Shown piece by piece: positions 9,723 through 17,998 of a stretch of 64,000 nt of DNA (positions within the stretch are counted from its first letter, which is position 1; the number at the start of each line of letters is the position of its first letter). Both the position numbers and the translations under genes were made by a program. The notes below the pieces were generated by a model. The model ran no database searches and was not told the DNA's origin. It saw nothing but the letters and a program-made list of their open reading frames with translations. The DNA lies in assembly GCF_002160025.1 (NCBI RefSeq), contig NZ_NFJU01000008.1:57396-121395 (forward strand). The letters are read 5' to 3'. This stretch comes from Anaeromassilibacillus sp. An200. Its GTDB lineage: Bacteria; Bacillota; Clostridia; Oscillospirales; Acutalibacteraceae.

Positions 9723-9772
9723 CAAAACAAAACCCGTGAAGGCCGTGCAAGCCGCACAAACCCTCACGGGTC
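9723..9772 (-). terminator. Terminator of the DJ-1/PfpI-like gene
   Basis: On the minus strand an ACCCGTGA...TCACGGGT stem with an inner GC-rich part is followed by TTTTGTTTTG. It lies about 30 bases after the stop of the DJ-1-like gene and separates it from the MoxR cluster. Confidence 0.75.
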
Positions 9773-9804
9773 AGTATCTTTCAGACTTTCGCTGCCGTTT
9801 TTAG

Positions 9805-10443
9805 CTATTGCAGCGGGTATTCTTTCAGTTCCTCCAAAAATTCCTGATAGTCCTCCTCGGACCAATAAAACGTCAAATCTTCTTCTGTATATTCCGCCGG
9901 GTTATCCCGCATAAACGCATGTCCAACATCGTAACCAAATCTTTTCAGAACCACTTCTGCAAATTCCCGGAAGAACATTCCGATTCCCGTAATGACAGTA
10001 CCGTCCTCCACGACTGGCTTATGCACAAAGTTTTCTGTCTGAATAAAAGGAAACACATCGGCCAGCTGCATAAAATACCCTGCCGTGAACTTCTTTCCGT
10101 CCAAAACACCTGCTTTCGACAAGAGAGCCGGTGCGGAGGAAATCGCCGCAAACACAACAGCTGTATTGGCTCCATTCCTCAAAAAATCAATCAATTTTTC
10201 ATCAAACAAAGCGGGGAGCGGATTGACGGTCCCTGGCAAAATAACACAATCATAATCCATTATATTTACTTCGGAAACGGTTTTCGCCGGCAAAACCCGC
10301 AAACCTTCCTCACTTCGGTATTCTTTGTGCTCACTGGCGATAAAATCAATTGTTTCACCAAACCAAACCGTCAAAGCAGATGTCAGACAGGTAATCTCTT
10401 GCAGCGAAAAATCAGGATACAGCATCACAGCAAATTTTCTCAC
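9805..10443 (-). CDS. DJ-1/PfpI superfamily protein lacking the usual nucleophilic Cys
   Basis: 212 residues, GTG start at 10443 preceded by GGGAGG at seven bases. The fold pattern of DJ-1/PfpI is clear: a KFAVMLYPDFSLQE start, a DYDCVILPGT strand-loop, and the nucleophile-elbow region followed by PALLSKAGVLDGKKFT. In most family members the elbow reads A-I-C-x-G/A-P; here it reads A-I-S-S-A-P, so Ser stands where the catalytic or redox Cys is expected. The protein may therefore be a binding or regulatory member rather than a glyoxalase or protease. It is a single gene with its own promoter and terminator, and its codon use is visibly more AT-rich than that of neighbours, which may mean later acquisition. 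Confidence 0.8.
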   Translation of the reverse strand: MRKFAVMLYPDFSLQEITCLTSALTVWFGETIDFIASEHKEYRSEEGLRVLPAKTVSEVNIMDYDCVILPGTVNPLPALFDEKLIDFLRNGANTAVVFAAISSAPALLSKAGVLDGKKFTAGYFMQLADVFPFIQTENFVHKPVVEDGTVITGIGMFFREFAEVVLKRFGYDVGHAFMRDNPAEYTEEDLTFYWSEEDYQEFLEELKEYPLQ

Positions 10444-10493
10444 GTCATTCCCTCCCGGCCAATTCAGAATATGTTATCTGCTTTGATAAGCCC

Positions 10494-10522
10494 AGTTTAA
10501 CAGATTCTTTCCTATCCTTCAA
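10494..10522 (-). promoter_or_regulatory. Promoter of the DJ-1/PfpI-like gene
   Basis: Minus strand: -35 TTGAAG (10517-10522), 17-base spacer, -10 TAAACT (10494-10499). Transcription would start about 45 bases before the GTG. Confidence 0.6.
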
Positions 10523-10578
10523 TGGAGATAAACAGAAAATCAGATCCTCCGGGTTCAAATCCCCGATAGAAAATATGC

Positions 10579-10618
10579 AAAGAACGGGAGAAAGCCTTTT
10601 GGCTTTCTCCCGTTCTTT
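10579..10618. terminator. Strong bidirectional hairpin terminator
   Basis: An 18-bp perfect stem (AAAGAACGGGAGAAAGCC and its complement) with a TTTT loop, A-rich on one side and T-rich on the other. It lies between the tRNA operon and the DJ-1-like gene and would insulate them in either direction. Confidence 0.85.
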
Positions 10619-10663
10619 CATAGTATCATTTACTGCCAGCGCGAACGCGGGCAACAGGGAACA

Positions 10664-10702
10664 AAAATAGAAAGAGTCCGGGCGCAAAATGCGTCCAGAC
10701 TC
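10664..10702 (-). terminator. Terminator of the tRNA operon
   Basis: Minus strand: a GAGTCTGGACGC / GCGCCCGGACTC stem with an ATTTT loop, then TTTCTATTTTT. It starts five bases after the CCA of tRNA-Lys, the last tRNA of the operon. Confidence 0.8.
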
Positions 10703-10706
10703 AGTC

Positions 10707-10782
10707 TGGTGAACCATCGGGGATTCGAACCCCGGACACCCTGATTAAAAGTCAGGTGCTCTACCGACTGAGCTAATGATTC
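10707..10782 (-). tRNA. tRNA-Lys (anticodon TTT)
   Basis: 76 nt with encoded CCA. The acceptor pair GAATCAT/ATGGTTC, D arm TAGCTCAGTCGGTAGAGC, anticodon stem CTGAC/ATCAG around TTT, and T loop GGTTCGAATCC are all present. Last gene of the five-tRNA minus-strand operon. Confidence 0.97.
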
Positions 10783-10861
10783 ATACCATATTAATCTATA
10801 TCCAAAAAGCATCGCATTATGCGGCTTTTTGCAGACGGCTCCGCCCGATAAGGGGCGGCAA

Positions 10862-10937
10862 TGGCTGGGCTGGCGCGATTTGAACGCGCGGAATGACGGA
10901 GTCAAAGTCCGTTGCCTTACCCCTTGGCTACAGCCCA
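10862..10937 (-). tRNA. tRNA-Gln (anticodon TTG)
   Basis: 76 nt with encoded CCA. Acceptor TGGGCTG/CAGCCCA, anticodon loop ACTTTGACT (TTG) and T loop GTTCAAATC are all visible. The UAGCCAAGGGGUAAGGC D arm is typical of bacterial tRNA-Gln. Confidence 0.97.
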
Positions 10938-10990
10938 ATGATAAAAGGGCCGCAAGACAGCGTTGCTGTCTTGCGCCACATATTTTTATA

Positions 10991-11068
10991 TGGGGTGGAA
11001 GATGGGACTCGAACCCACGATCTCCAGAGCCACAATCTGGCGCTTTAACCAACTAAGCTACATCCACC
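10991..11068 (-). tRNA. tRNA-His (anticodon GTG)
   Basis: Anticodon loop ATTGTGGCT gives GTG. The extra G at -1 (position 11068) pairs with C73 ahead of CCA, the identity mark of tRNA-His. One T-T mismatch is seen in the acceptor stem. CCA is encoded. Confidence 0.95.
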
Positions 11069-11156
11069 ATGGAGAAAACTGAGTCCGGTACGAAAGCCGG
11101 ACGCTGCGGAGAAACGCCCTTACAGCGTATTCTCCGGCATGCGTTGACCCAGTCTG

Positions 11157-11233
11157 TGGCGCGCCAAAAGGGACTCGAACCCCTGGCCTACTGCTTAGAA
11201 GGCAGTTGCTCTATCCAGCTGAGCTATTGGCGC
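11157..11233 (-). tRNA. tRNA-Arg (anticodon TCT)
   Basis: 77 nt with encoded CCA. Acceptor GCGCCAA/TTGGCGC, anticodon stem CTGCC/AGCAG around loop TTCTAA (TCT), T loop GGTTCGAGTCC. Confidence 0.97.
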
Positions 11234-11241
11234 ATGCTTGA

Positions 11242-11263
11242 CCCTTTTTCAGATGAAAAAGGG
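11242..11263 (-). other. Spacer hairpin between tRNA-Gly and tRNA-Arg
   Basis: A perfect CCCTTTTTCA / TGAAAAAGGG stem in the 34-base spacer. It probably helps endonucleolytic processing of the precursor. Similar hairpins sit in the next spacer (GTCCGG... around 11085-11095 and CGGAGAA... around 11107-11136). Confidence 0.5.
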
Positions 11264-11267
11264 GATA

Positions 11268-11341
11268 TGGAGCGGGTGATGGGAATCGAACCCACACGAC
11301 CAGCTTGGAAGGCTGGGATTCTACCATTGAACTACACCCGC
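11268..11341 (-). tRNA. tRNA-Gly (anticodon TCC)
   Basis: 74 nt with encoded CCA. Acceptor GCGGGTG/CACCCGC, anticodon loop CTTCCAA (TCC), T loop GGTTCGATTCC. First gene of the tRNA operon, 17 bases after the -10 box. Confidence 0.97.
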
Positions 11342-11358
11342 ATTTTGCGACGGCTATT

Positions 11359-11387
11359 ATTATATCATATCACTTTTATCCTGTCAA
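11359..11387 (-). promoter_or_regulatory. Consensus promoter of the tRNA operon
   Basis: Minus strand: -35 TTGACA (11382-11387), spacer of exactly 17 bases, -10 TATAAT (11359-11364). It is a perfect sigma-A promoter immediately before tRNA-Gly and drives Gly-Arg-His-Gln-Lys. Confidence 0.93.
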
Positions 11388-11391
11388 TAAA

Positions 11392-11425
11392 AAAAGGACG
11401 ATTTTTTCTACAAAATCGTCCTTTT
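11392..11425 (-). terminator. Terminator of the ClpE-like gene
   Basis: Stem AAAAGGACGATTTT / AAAATCGTCCTTTT with a short loop, then a T-run on the minus strand. It lies 37 bases after the ClpE-like stop and just upstream of the tRNA promoter. Confidence 0.85.
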
Positions 11426-11461
11426 CCAAACAAAAAGAATTTTTGAGCAAACACCGCATCC

Positions 11462-13762
11462 TTACGGCAGGACACGCAGTACAATTTCTTCTTCCGCTGT
11501 GATCAGAATCCCGGCAGGCGGGGCGTCGCACTGCTCGATCAAAAGCTCTGCCAGCCGATCTTCCACCTTCCGGCGGATCAGATTGCGCAGATCGCGGGCG
11601 CCGCTTCGTCCGCCAACCGCATGATCCGCAAGCCAGCCGGTAGCTTTGTCGTCATAGATCAGGTTGATGGACTTCTCCTTGAGCGCTGTGGCATATTCAT
11701 CCAGCATCAGCGCGGCAATCTTGCGGAAATCCTGCGCGTCAAGCGAGCGGAAAATCACGATCTCATCCACACGAGCGAGGAATTCAGGCCGCAGGAAATC
11801 CGAGAGCGCCTTCATGGCCCGGTCACGGGAAACATCGGCTTCCGCCTTCGCAAAGCCCAGCGCACTCTCGCGGCGCTCGCTTCCCGCGTTGGAGGTCATG
11901 ACGACGATGGTGTTTTCAAAATTCACATTGCGGCCGTGTGCGTCTGTCACATGACCCTCATCCAGAATTTGCAGCAGGATATTAAGCACATCCGGATGCG
12001 CCTTCTCGATCTCGTCAAACAGCAAAACGGAATACGGGCGGCGGCGCACTTTTTCCGTCACCTGCCCGGCCTCATCATAGCCGACATAGCCCGGAGGCGA
12101 ACCGATGATGCGCGAAACCGAATGTTTCTCCATAAACTCCGACATATCCAGACGGATCAGCGTTTCCGGTGTGTCAAACAGCTCCTGACTGAGCACCTTC
12201 ACCAGCTCCGTTTTCCCGACGCCGGTGGGGCCGACAAAAATAAACGAGGCCGGACGGCGGCGCGGGCTGATCTGCACACGGCTGCGCCGGACGGCAGCCG
12301 CCACAGCGGCCACTGCCTCCTCCTGCCCGATGATATGACGGTTCAGCTCGTCCTCAAAATGGCTCAGCTTTTTCAGCTCGTTTTCCTGAATCCGGGAAGC
12401 CGGAATACCCGTCCAAAGCTCGATGACCTTGGCCAGATCCTCTGTCTCCACCTGTGCGCCGAGCGCGGCAGGGGCGAGCTCCTTCTCCTTCTGCTCCAGC
12501 TGCACCATTTTGGTGCGAAGCTCCGCCAGGTGCTCATAATCCGGCTCTGTCCCCTCCGCTGTCAGCTCCTCTTCCTGGGAGCGCAGGGATTCCAGCTCCG
12601 CTGCAGCGGCATCATAATCGGCCATCTGCTTGTTGCGCAGAGCAGCATGGGCGCAGCTTTCATCCAGAAGGTCAATGGCCTTATCCGGCAGGAAACGGTC
12701 CGTGATATACCGCTCCGAGAGAGAGACCGCGCTGCGGACAATGGCGTCCGGCACACGCACGCGGTGGAAGTTTTCGTAATAGGAACGAATCCCCATCAGA
12801 ATATCGGTCGTCTCCCCAAGCGTCGGCTCCGCCACGGTGACGGGCTGGAAACGGCGCTCCAAAGCAGCGTCCTTTTCAATATACTTGCGGTACTCCACAA
12901 AGGTAGTCGCGCCAATCACCTGGATCTCGCCGCGCGACAGGGCGGGCTTGAGAATGTTGGCGGCGTTCATGGAACCCTCTGCATCGCCTGTGCCGACGAG
13001 ATTATGCACCTCGTCAATGAACAGGATGATATTGCCCTCGGCCTTCACCTCGTCGACCAGCCCTTTGATACGGCTTTCAAACTGGCCTCTGAACTGCGTA
13101 CCGGCCACAAGCGCCGTCAAATCCAGCAGATGGATTTCCTTTTTCCGCAGGCGGGCAGGCACCTCTCCGGCGGCAATGCGCAGCGCAAGACCTTCCGCGA
13201 TGGCTGTCTTGCCGACGCCCGGCTCACCGATCAGGCAGGGGTTATTCTTCGTGCGGCGGCTGAGGATCTGCACCACACGGCTGATTTCCCGGTCGCGCCC
13301 GATGATCGCGTCAATTTCCCCCGCGGCAGCCTTGGCCGTTAGGTTTGTGCAGTAAGCATTGAGATGGCGGCGCTTGGTGCGCTGCTTCTCCTTTTTCCCC
13401 TTCTGACCGTTTTCCTGCTGGCCTGCCTCAGTCTTACCGTTCTCCTGAGAAGGCTGTTTTCCCATGCCGGGGAAAATGCTCTGCAGGAAGGTCGGGAAGG
13501 TGGCGGCGCCGCCGGGGGTGAAAGCGCTGGTCTCTTCCCCCTCGTCATCCGTGCCGTCGGGGTTCATCAGCTGGCCAAGCTCCGACTCCATGGAGTCGAG
13601 CTGTTCTTCGTTCAGGCCCATTTTATCCAACAGATCGTTGACAGGCTTGATTCCCAACTCCTTGGCGCAGGTCAGGCAAAGCCCCTGCGGATCCCCGGAA
13701 CCGGTGCTGGGAGAAATAAAAACAACCGCCGGCCTTTTATGGCATCTGGAACATAGCATCAT
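11462..13762 (-). CDS. ClpE-like AAA+ unfoldase with N-terminal zinc finger
   Basis: 766 residues, ATG 13762 with AGAGGA upstream. The N-terminus has a CxxC...CxxC zinc finger (Cys4, Cys7, Cys29, Cys32) as in ClpE, then a ~90-residue low-complexity Gln/Lys/Glu linker instead of the double Clp-N domain of ClpC. Two AAA+ modules follow: Walker A GEPGVGKT (179-186) and FIDEVH in D1; GPTGVGKT and LFDEIEKAH in D2, with SPPGYVG pore motif. An LGF-type loop for ClpP binding is not obvious. Such ATPases unfold proteins for ClpP or disaggregate them after stress. No CtsR or CIRCE operator was recognised upstream. The gene closes the CvpA-PgsA-like-Clp gene run and ends at a clear terminator. Confidence 0.9.
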   Translation of the reverse strand: MMLCSRCHKRPAVVFISPSTGSGDPQGLCLTCAKELGIKPVNDLLDKMGLNEEQLDSMESELGQLMNPDGTDDEGEETSAFTPGGAATFPTFLQSIFPGMGKQPSQENGKTEAGQQENGQKGKKEKQRTKRRHLNAYCTNLTAKAAAGEIDAIIGRDREISRVVQILSRRTKNNPCLIGEPGVGKTAIAEGLALRIAAGEVPARLRKKEIHLLDLTALVAGTQFRGQFESRIKGLVDEVKAEGNIILFIDEVHNLVGTGDAEGSMNAANILKPALSRGEIQVIGATTFVEYRKYIEKDAALERRFQPVTVAEPTLGETTDILMGIRSYYENFHRVRVPDAIVRSAVSLSERYITDRFLPDKAIDLLDESCAHAALRNKQMADYDAAAAELESLRSQEEELTAEGTEPDYEHLAELRTKMVQLEQKEKELAPAALGAQVETEDLAKVIELWTGIPASRIQENELKKLSHFEDELNRHIIGQEEAVAAVAAAVRRSRVQISPRRRPASFIFVGPTGVGKTELVKVLSQELFDTPETLIRLDMSEFMEKHSVSRIIGSPPGYVGYDEAGQVTEKVRRRPYSVLLFDEIEKAHPDVLNILLQILDEGHVTDAHGRNVNFENTIVVMTSNAGSERRESALGFAKAEADVSRDRAMKALSDFLRPEFLARVDEIVIFRSLDAQDFRKIAALMLDEYATALKEKSINLIYDDKATGWLADHAVGGRSGARDLRNLIRRKVEDRLAELLIEQCDAPPAGILITAEEEIVLRVLP

Positions 13763-13790
13763 GAATCGTCCTCTTTTCCGCGCGTGCCGG

Positions 13791-14417
13791 TTAGCCCTTG
13801 TGCTCCTGCGGCTCGCGCTTTGCTTTGATGTCCGCCTTCAGATCAATGGAATCCTTCGGATCCACCGAACGAAGCAGAGACAGAAATACTCGAAAATACT
13901 TATATAAGGCAAACAGCATGAATATCGCCGTCACGGAGAGCAGGGCGATATTCAGCGGAAGAATTTCCACTTTCCAAATCCCCTTGAGCGCCACAATCAC
14001 AAGGAACGACACATAGAACAGAATGGTTCCAACCTTGCCGTACCACATGGCCCCGCTGGGACGTTTTTTTGCTTTCAGAACAAGATACGCGCCGCCGATA
14101 AGCATAGCCAGCTCCTTCAAAACAAAGATAGCCAGAAGCGGCAGAAGGATCGGATAATCAACAGCCAGACAAATGGCCACGGTCCCCTGCGTCAGTTTAT
14201 CCGCGATGGGATCGAGCATCTGCCCCAGCTCGGTAAACTGATCGAAGCGGCGTGCGATCATCCCGTCAAACATATCCGAAAGGCCGGACAGCACGAGACA
14301 TGCGATCGCGGGAATGATATCCCTGTGTATATAATAATACACAAACGGCGCAATTAGCAAGATCCGAAGCAGAGAAAGCGCGTTCGGCACATTGATATTT
14401 TTGTTCCTGGTCTTCAT
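13791..14417 (-). CDS. CDP-alcohol phosphatidyltransferase (PgsA/cardiolipin synthase-like paralogue)
   Basis: 208 residues, multi-pass membrane protein. The catalytic signature D-x2-D-G-x2-A-R-x8-G-x3-D-x3-D is intact (DMFDGMIARR...GQMLDPIAD). It transfers a phosphatidyl group from CDP-diacylglycerol to an alcohol, probably glycerol-3-phosphate or phosphatidylglycerol. A second, shorter family member at 33860-34462 is the better candidate for the essential PgsA, so this one may make another headgroup or cardiolipin. A charged C-terminal tail (about residues 185-208) is not part of the fold. It lies between cvpA and the ClpE-like gene in the same direction. Confidence 0.85.
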   Translation of the reverse strand: MKTRNKNINVPNALSLLRILLIAPFVYYYIHRDIIPAIACLVLSGLSDMFDGMIARRFDQFTELGQMLDPIADKLTQGTVAICLAVDYPILLPLLAIFVLKELAMLIGGAYLVLKAKKRPSGAMWYGKVGTILFYVSFLVIVALKGIWKVEILPLNIALLSVTAIFMLFALYKYFRVFLSLLRSVDPKDSIDLKADIKAKREPQEHKG

Positions 14418-14498
14418 CGATCCATCTTCCTCTCAAATCCTTCCTTGGACGGACACGGCCGCAAACCCGCCATTCGGGCCGGAGCCTTGCGGCAAAGC

Positions 14499-15011
14499 TC
14501 AGGCAAAGAGCAGCGCCACGGGGTTTTCCTCATAAAGCTGGCGGTACAGGAAGGAGCTGTGCAGCGTTTCCTGCGGCAGAGGCTTCCCCTCATCCACCTT
14601 CATGTATGGCAGCGCCAGCGTAAGGATCACGCACAGGAGAGCGGCAATCACCGCCCCGCGCAAAGCACCAAACACAGCGCCGCATACACGGTTAATCAAA
14701 TTCAGCCCTGGCAGCCGGAACATCTGATCCAGCGCACGGGCCGCGAGGTACACCAAAAATTGCAGCGCCACATACAAAATGACCGACGCAACAATCCGGA
14801 TCATGTTGTACTCGATCGGGGTGGCGGCATGACTTTCTCCCACCATCCCGCAAAACACGTCCGCGGCAAAGCCGGAGAGCACAGCGGAAGCCGCCATGGC
14901 GAAAATTCCTCCTGCAAACCCCACCAGGGTGCGCACCACGCCGCTCTTGATTCCAAGCAGGAGGGAAACAACCATCACCGCGGCAAGCACGACATCCAGT
15001 AAAAATCCCAT
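14499..15011 (-). CDS. CvpA-family membrane protein
   Basis: 170 residues from ATG 15011 (AAGGAG upstream). Four to five hydrophobic segments, beginning with the family's MGFLLDVVLAA start and the GxxxGxxR-like stretch LGIKSGVVRTL. CvpA proteins were linked to colicin V production in E. coli and more generally to envelope homeostasis; the mechanism is unknown. It lies 57 bases after the DUF5711 gene and 81 bases before the phosphatidyltransferase gene, probably one operon. Confidence 0.85.
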   Translation of the reverse strand: MGFLLDVVLAAVMVVSLLLGIKSGVVRTLVGFAGGIFAMAASAVLSGFAADVFCGMVGESHAATPIEYNMIRIVASVILYVALQFLVYLAARALDQMFRLPGLNLINRVCGAVFGALRGAVIAALLCVILTLALPYMKVDEGKPLPQETLHSSFLYRQLYEENPVALLFA

Positions 15012-15068
15012 TCTTCTTCTCCTTTTCCCGGCCGCAGGCCGCAGAATCAACAGGTGAATCCGCCGGGC

Positions 15069-16295
15069 TTACCCATTCAGGGAAGCCATACGGATCTCCG
15101 AAACCCCGAGAATATATACAGAGCTTTCATTAGCGAGCGCAATGGACACAGCGTCCTCCCCGGCCTCAGCCTGAGCAAACAAAACGCCGTCCGCGATCGA
15201 GTAGGCATAGACCGTTCCATCCACCAGCACCGCCACCGTGTTCCCGGAAAGGGAAACGGCATCCGGCTCACCGGACAATGGAATGGAGCGCTTCTCGCTG
15301 CCGGAGGAATCCAAAAGCACCAGCTTGCCGCTGGCCGCATTCGCATACGGGGAAAGCCCGATCGCTGTGATTCCGTCTGCGCCTGCATAGGAATTGAGCA
15401 GCCATCCGCCATACCCGTACTGCACAACAGATCCCGAGGAAGTGACCACCGCTGTCAGCTTATCGCCCACAGCCGCCGCACTGCCATCGCTGTACCAAAA
15501 CGCATCTACCGGTGTGGTCTCAGGAAAACTGGCCACAGGCTCCACTGTTTTCGAACTGTTGAGATCGATCAGATAGAGCGAGGAAGCAAAAGCGCCGCCC
15601 TCGGCATACACGCCGCAGACAAGAGCCTGCGAACTGTCCGTGCTCAAGGCTGCTGCAGCGGGATAACAGCTTGAAAAGTTGTATTCATACTGCTTTTCAT
15701 TGTTTTTGGTGTAAACGGTGAGACATCCAAGATAGTTTGTGCTTTCGGTCAGAAGAGCATAATGGCCGTTGGGCGCGATAGCGCCGCCAAGAATATTCCC
15801 TTCGGCATCTCCCCGCAGGATGGTCCTGGTGCGCATCTCCACCTGATAGCCTTTCCCGCCAAGATTATATACCAGCGCCCTTCCGCCCGCCAGGCGAAGC
15901 ACGGGAAAGTTGAAGCTGTGCTGACGGCTGCACAGCTCTTTCCCCGTGGAATTGAGCGCCGTCAGATGCGTGTCGCTTACTATGGCGATTTCACCATTCT
16001 CACTGATAAAATTGCGGGACATTACCTGGCTCCCGGTGATGGGAACAGGGTAGCCGTCTCCGATTCCCAGTCCCACCACGCGCTCCTGCACCCAGCTTAC
16101 TATATTTTCCGGTGTCAGATTGTCACGGTTGACCCAGAGGACAAGCCCTGCCACAGCCGCAATCAGGACCACCGCCACACGATAGACCCAGGAGGGGATT
16201 TTCCGCTCCTTTTCCTCTTCCCGGCGCCGTTTCCGCCTGCGCCGGCGCGTGGAAGGACCGGTGCTCTCGGCATAATACTTTGCCTTTCTACTCAT
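15069..16295 (-). CDS. DUF5711 membrane-anchored beta-propeller-like protein
   Basis: 408 residues. A very basic N-terminus (residues 17-32, RRRRRKRRR-like) precedes one transmembrane helix (about 35-55), so the bulk lies outside the cell with N-in orientation. The extracellular part consists of repeated short strands with GxxxALVYN, GNTVAVLVDG and similar elements, the look of a WD/PQQ-like propeller. The family is DUF5711, common in clostridia, with no known function. Its start overlaps the end of truA by eight bases, so it is translated from the same message. Confidence 0.8.
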   Translation of the reverse strand: MSRKAKYYAESTGPSTRRRRRKRRREEEKERKIPSWVYRVAVVLIAAVAGLVLWVNRDNLTPENIVSWVQERVVGLGIGDGYPVPITGSQVMSRNFISENGEIAIVSDTHLTALNSTGKELCSRQHSFNFPVLRLAGGRALVYNLGGKGYQVEMRTRTILRGDAEGNILGGAIAPNGHYALLTESTNYLGCLTVYTKNNEKQYEYNFSSCYPAAAALSTDSSQALVCGVYAEGGAFASSLYLIDLNSSKTVEPVASFPETTPVDAFWYSDGSAAAVGDKLTAVVTSSGSVVQYGYGGWLLNSYAGADGITAIGLSPYANAASGKLVLLDSSGSEKRSIPLSGEPDAVSLSGNTVAVLVDGTVYAYSIADGVLFAQAEAGEDAVSIALANESSVYILGVSEIRMASLNG

Positions 16296-17073
16296 GGTAT
16301 TCCCCCTGAAAGCCTTCCTCCGTACATGTCAGGCCGCGGTAAAAAACCCGGTTCAGATACAGGCCCTGCGGCGGAGCGGTCGGGCCGGCTTTCGTACGGT
16401 CACGCGCTTCCAGAATACGCGGCAGATCCTCCGGCGCAAGCTTTCCCTGTGCCACATAAAGCTGCGTTCCCACCAGGATCCGCACCATGTTATACAGGAA
16501 GCCGTCCGCCGCCACGGTATAGATCACACTTTCTCCTTCCCGCCTCCACCCGGAACGGGTGATGGTGCGCGTAAGATCTCCCTTATCCCTCCCGTCCAGC
16601 GTGCAGAACGAGGAAAAATCATGCGCACCCACAAAACAAGATGCCGCACGGTTCAGAAGATCCAGATCCAGGGGATAATAATAGTGAAGCGCGCGGCCGC
16701 GCAAAAACGGACTGCGCGCCCGCGCGTTCCAGATCCGGTATTCGTATTCCTTTCCCAGACAGGAATAGCGCGCGTGAAACGATTCCGGCACTTCCCGGAC
16801 ATCGAGAACGGCGGCGCTCTCCGGGAGAAAATGATTCAGCGCCGCCATGAGACGTTCGCAGGGAATGGGATGCTCCGTGCGCATGCTCACACAAAAGCAT
16901 TTCGCATGGACGCCGGAATCGGTCCGGCTGCATCCCTTGCAGTCCGGGCGTTCTCCCAGCACACGCTCCACAGCGTCCTGAAACGTCTCCTGCACGCTGG
17001 AGGCATTTTTCTGTACCTGCCAGCCGTGGAAACAGGCCCCATCGTAGGCCAGGGCAAGCAACAACGTTCTCAT
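16288..17073 (-). CDS. truA: tRNA pseudouridine(38-40) synthase TruA
   Basis: 261 residues from ATG 17073; an in-frame extension of 13 codons upstream is rejected because family members begin MRxxLLxLAYDG. The catalytic Asp lies in SRTDSGVHA, and FLYNMVRILVG is the conserved C-terminal motif. TruA isomerises uridines 38-40 in the anticodon stem-loop of many tRNAs. It follows ecfT by about 110 bases and overlaps the DUF5711 gene. ecfA1-ecfA2-ecfT-truA is a common order in Firmicutes. Confidence 0.95.
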   Translation of the reverse strand: MRTLLLALAYDGACFHGWQVQKNASSVQETFQDAVERVLGERPDCKGCSRTDSGVHAKCFCVSMRTEHPIPCERLMAALNHFLPESAAVLDVREVPESFHARYSCLGKEYEYRIWNARARSPFLRGRALHYYYPLDLDLLNRAASCFVGAHDFSSFCTLDGRDKGDLTRTITRSGWRREGESVIYTVAADGFLYNMVRILVGTQLYVAQGKLAPEDLPRILEARDRTKAGPTAPPQGLYLNRVFYRGLTCTEEGFQGEYHE

Positions 17074-17182
17074 GGCGCTCCCTTTCCCTCCGGACGGCGT
17101 ACTGTTTCCCATCGTCCAGTATATCCGGAGAATTTCAATAAAGTATCAAAAAAATGCGAAGATTTTCTGAACGATCGCCCTT

Positions 17183-17998
17183 TCAGCTCAACACGGTGGG
17201 CAAAACGATATTGCTCACCACAACGGCGGCGCAAATTACCACCACAACCACACAGGCAACGGCATCCCGTTTTCCCGCATGCAGTACCTTCATCTTCGTG
17301 CGGCCCTCTCCGCCGTGATAGCAGCGGCATTCCATCGCCATCGCGAGATCGTAGGCCCGGCGGAACGACGAGACAAACAGCGGAATCAGAATCGGCAGCA
17401 GCGCTTTGGCCCGCTGGACCAGACCCCCGCTTTCCAGATCCGCGCCGCGCGCCTTCTGCGCACTCATGATCTTATCCGTCTCCTCCAGCAGGGTCGGCAC
17501 AAAGCGCAGCGCGATCGTCATCATCATCGCGATTTCATGCACCTGAATATGAAACACCTTCAGCGGCTTCATCAGACGTTCGATTGCGTCCGTCAGCGAG
17601 GTGGGCGAGGTGGTGAAGGTCAAAACGGCGCTCAGCAGAATCAGGCTGATAATGCGCACCGCGATAAAGATCGCGTTGCTCACGCCGCCCGATTTGATTT
17701 CCATAAAGCCGATTTTCAGCAGCGTCTCCCCGCCGCCGTAGAACAGGTTCAGCACGGAAGTGAACAGGACAATGAAAAGGATTGCTTTCACGCTCTTGAG
17801 GTAATGGCGCATCGGCACACCCGAAAGCAAAATGCACGCCGCCACCGAAACCACCAAAAGCAGCAGCGAGACAAAATTCTGCGCTACAAACAGGAACACG
17901 ATAAACAGGAACACCAGCACAATCTTGACACGCGGATCCATGCGGTGCACCAGGGAATCCCCGGGGATGTACTGTCCCAACGCGATATCACGGATCAT
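17183..17998 (-). CDS. ecfT: ECF transporter transmembrane subunit EcfT
   Basis: 271 residues from ATG 17998, which overlaps the ecfA2 stop as ATGA. Five to six hydrophobic helices are visible, and the coupling helices carry the signature A-x2-A-R-G (SAQKARGADLESG) and the ECRCYHGG motif. EcfT links two ATPases to interchangeable S-components that bind vitamins or cobalt/nickel; no S-component is encoded nearby, so this is the shared group II module. Confidence 0.94.
   Translation of the reverse strand: MIRDIALGQYIPGDSLVHRMDPRVKIVLVFLFIVFLFVAQNFVSLLLLVVSVAACILLSGVPMRHYLKSVKAILFIVLFTSVLNLFYGGGETLLKIGFMEIKSGGVSNAIFIAVRIISLILLSAVLTFTTSPTSLTDAIERLMKPLKVFHIQVHEIAMMMTIALRFVPTLLEETDKIMSAQKARGADLESGGLVQRAKALLPILIPLFVSSFRRAYDLAMAMECRCYHGGEGRTKMKVLHAGKRDAVACVVVVVICAAVVVSNIVLPTVLS

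Noticed and set aside
10546..10566. A T-arm-like sequence (CCGGGTTCAAATCCCCG) on the plus strand
   Set aside because: Only the T arm is matched; no acceptor, D or anticodon stem. It could be a scar of integration into a tRNA gene but nothing else supports it.
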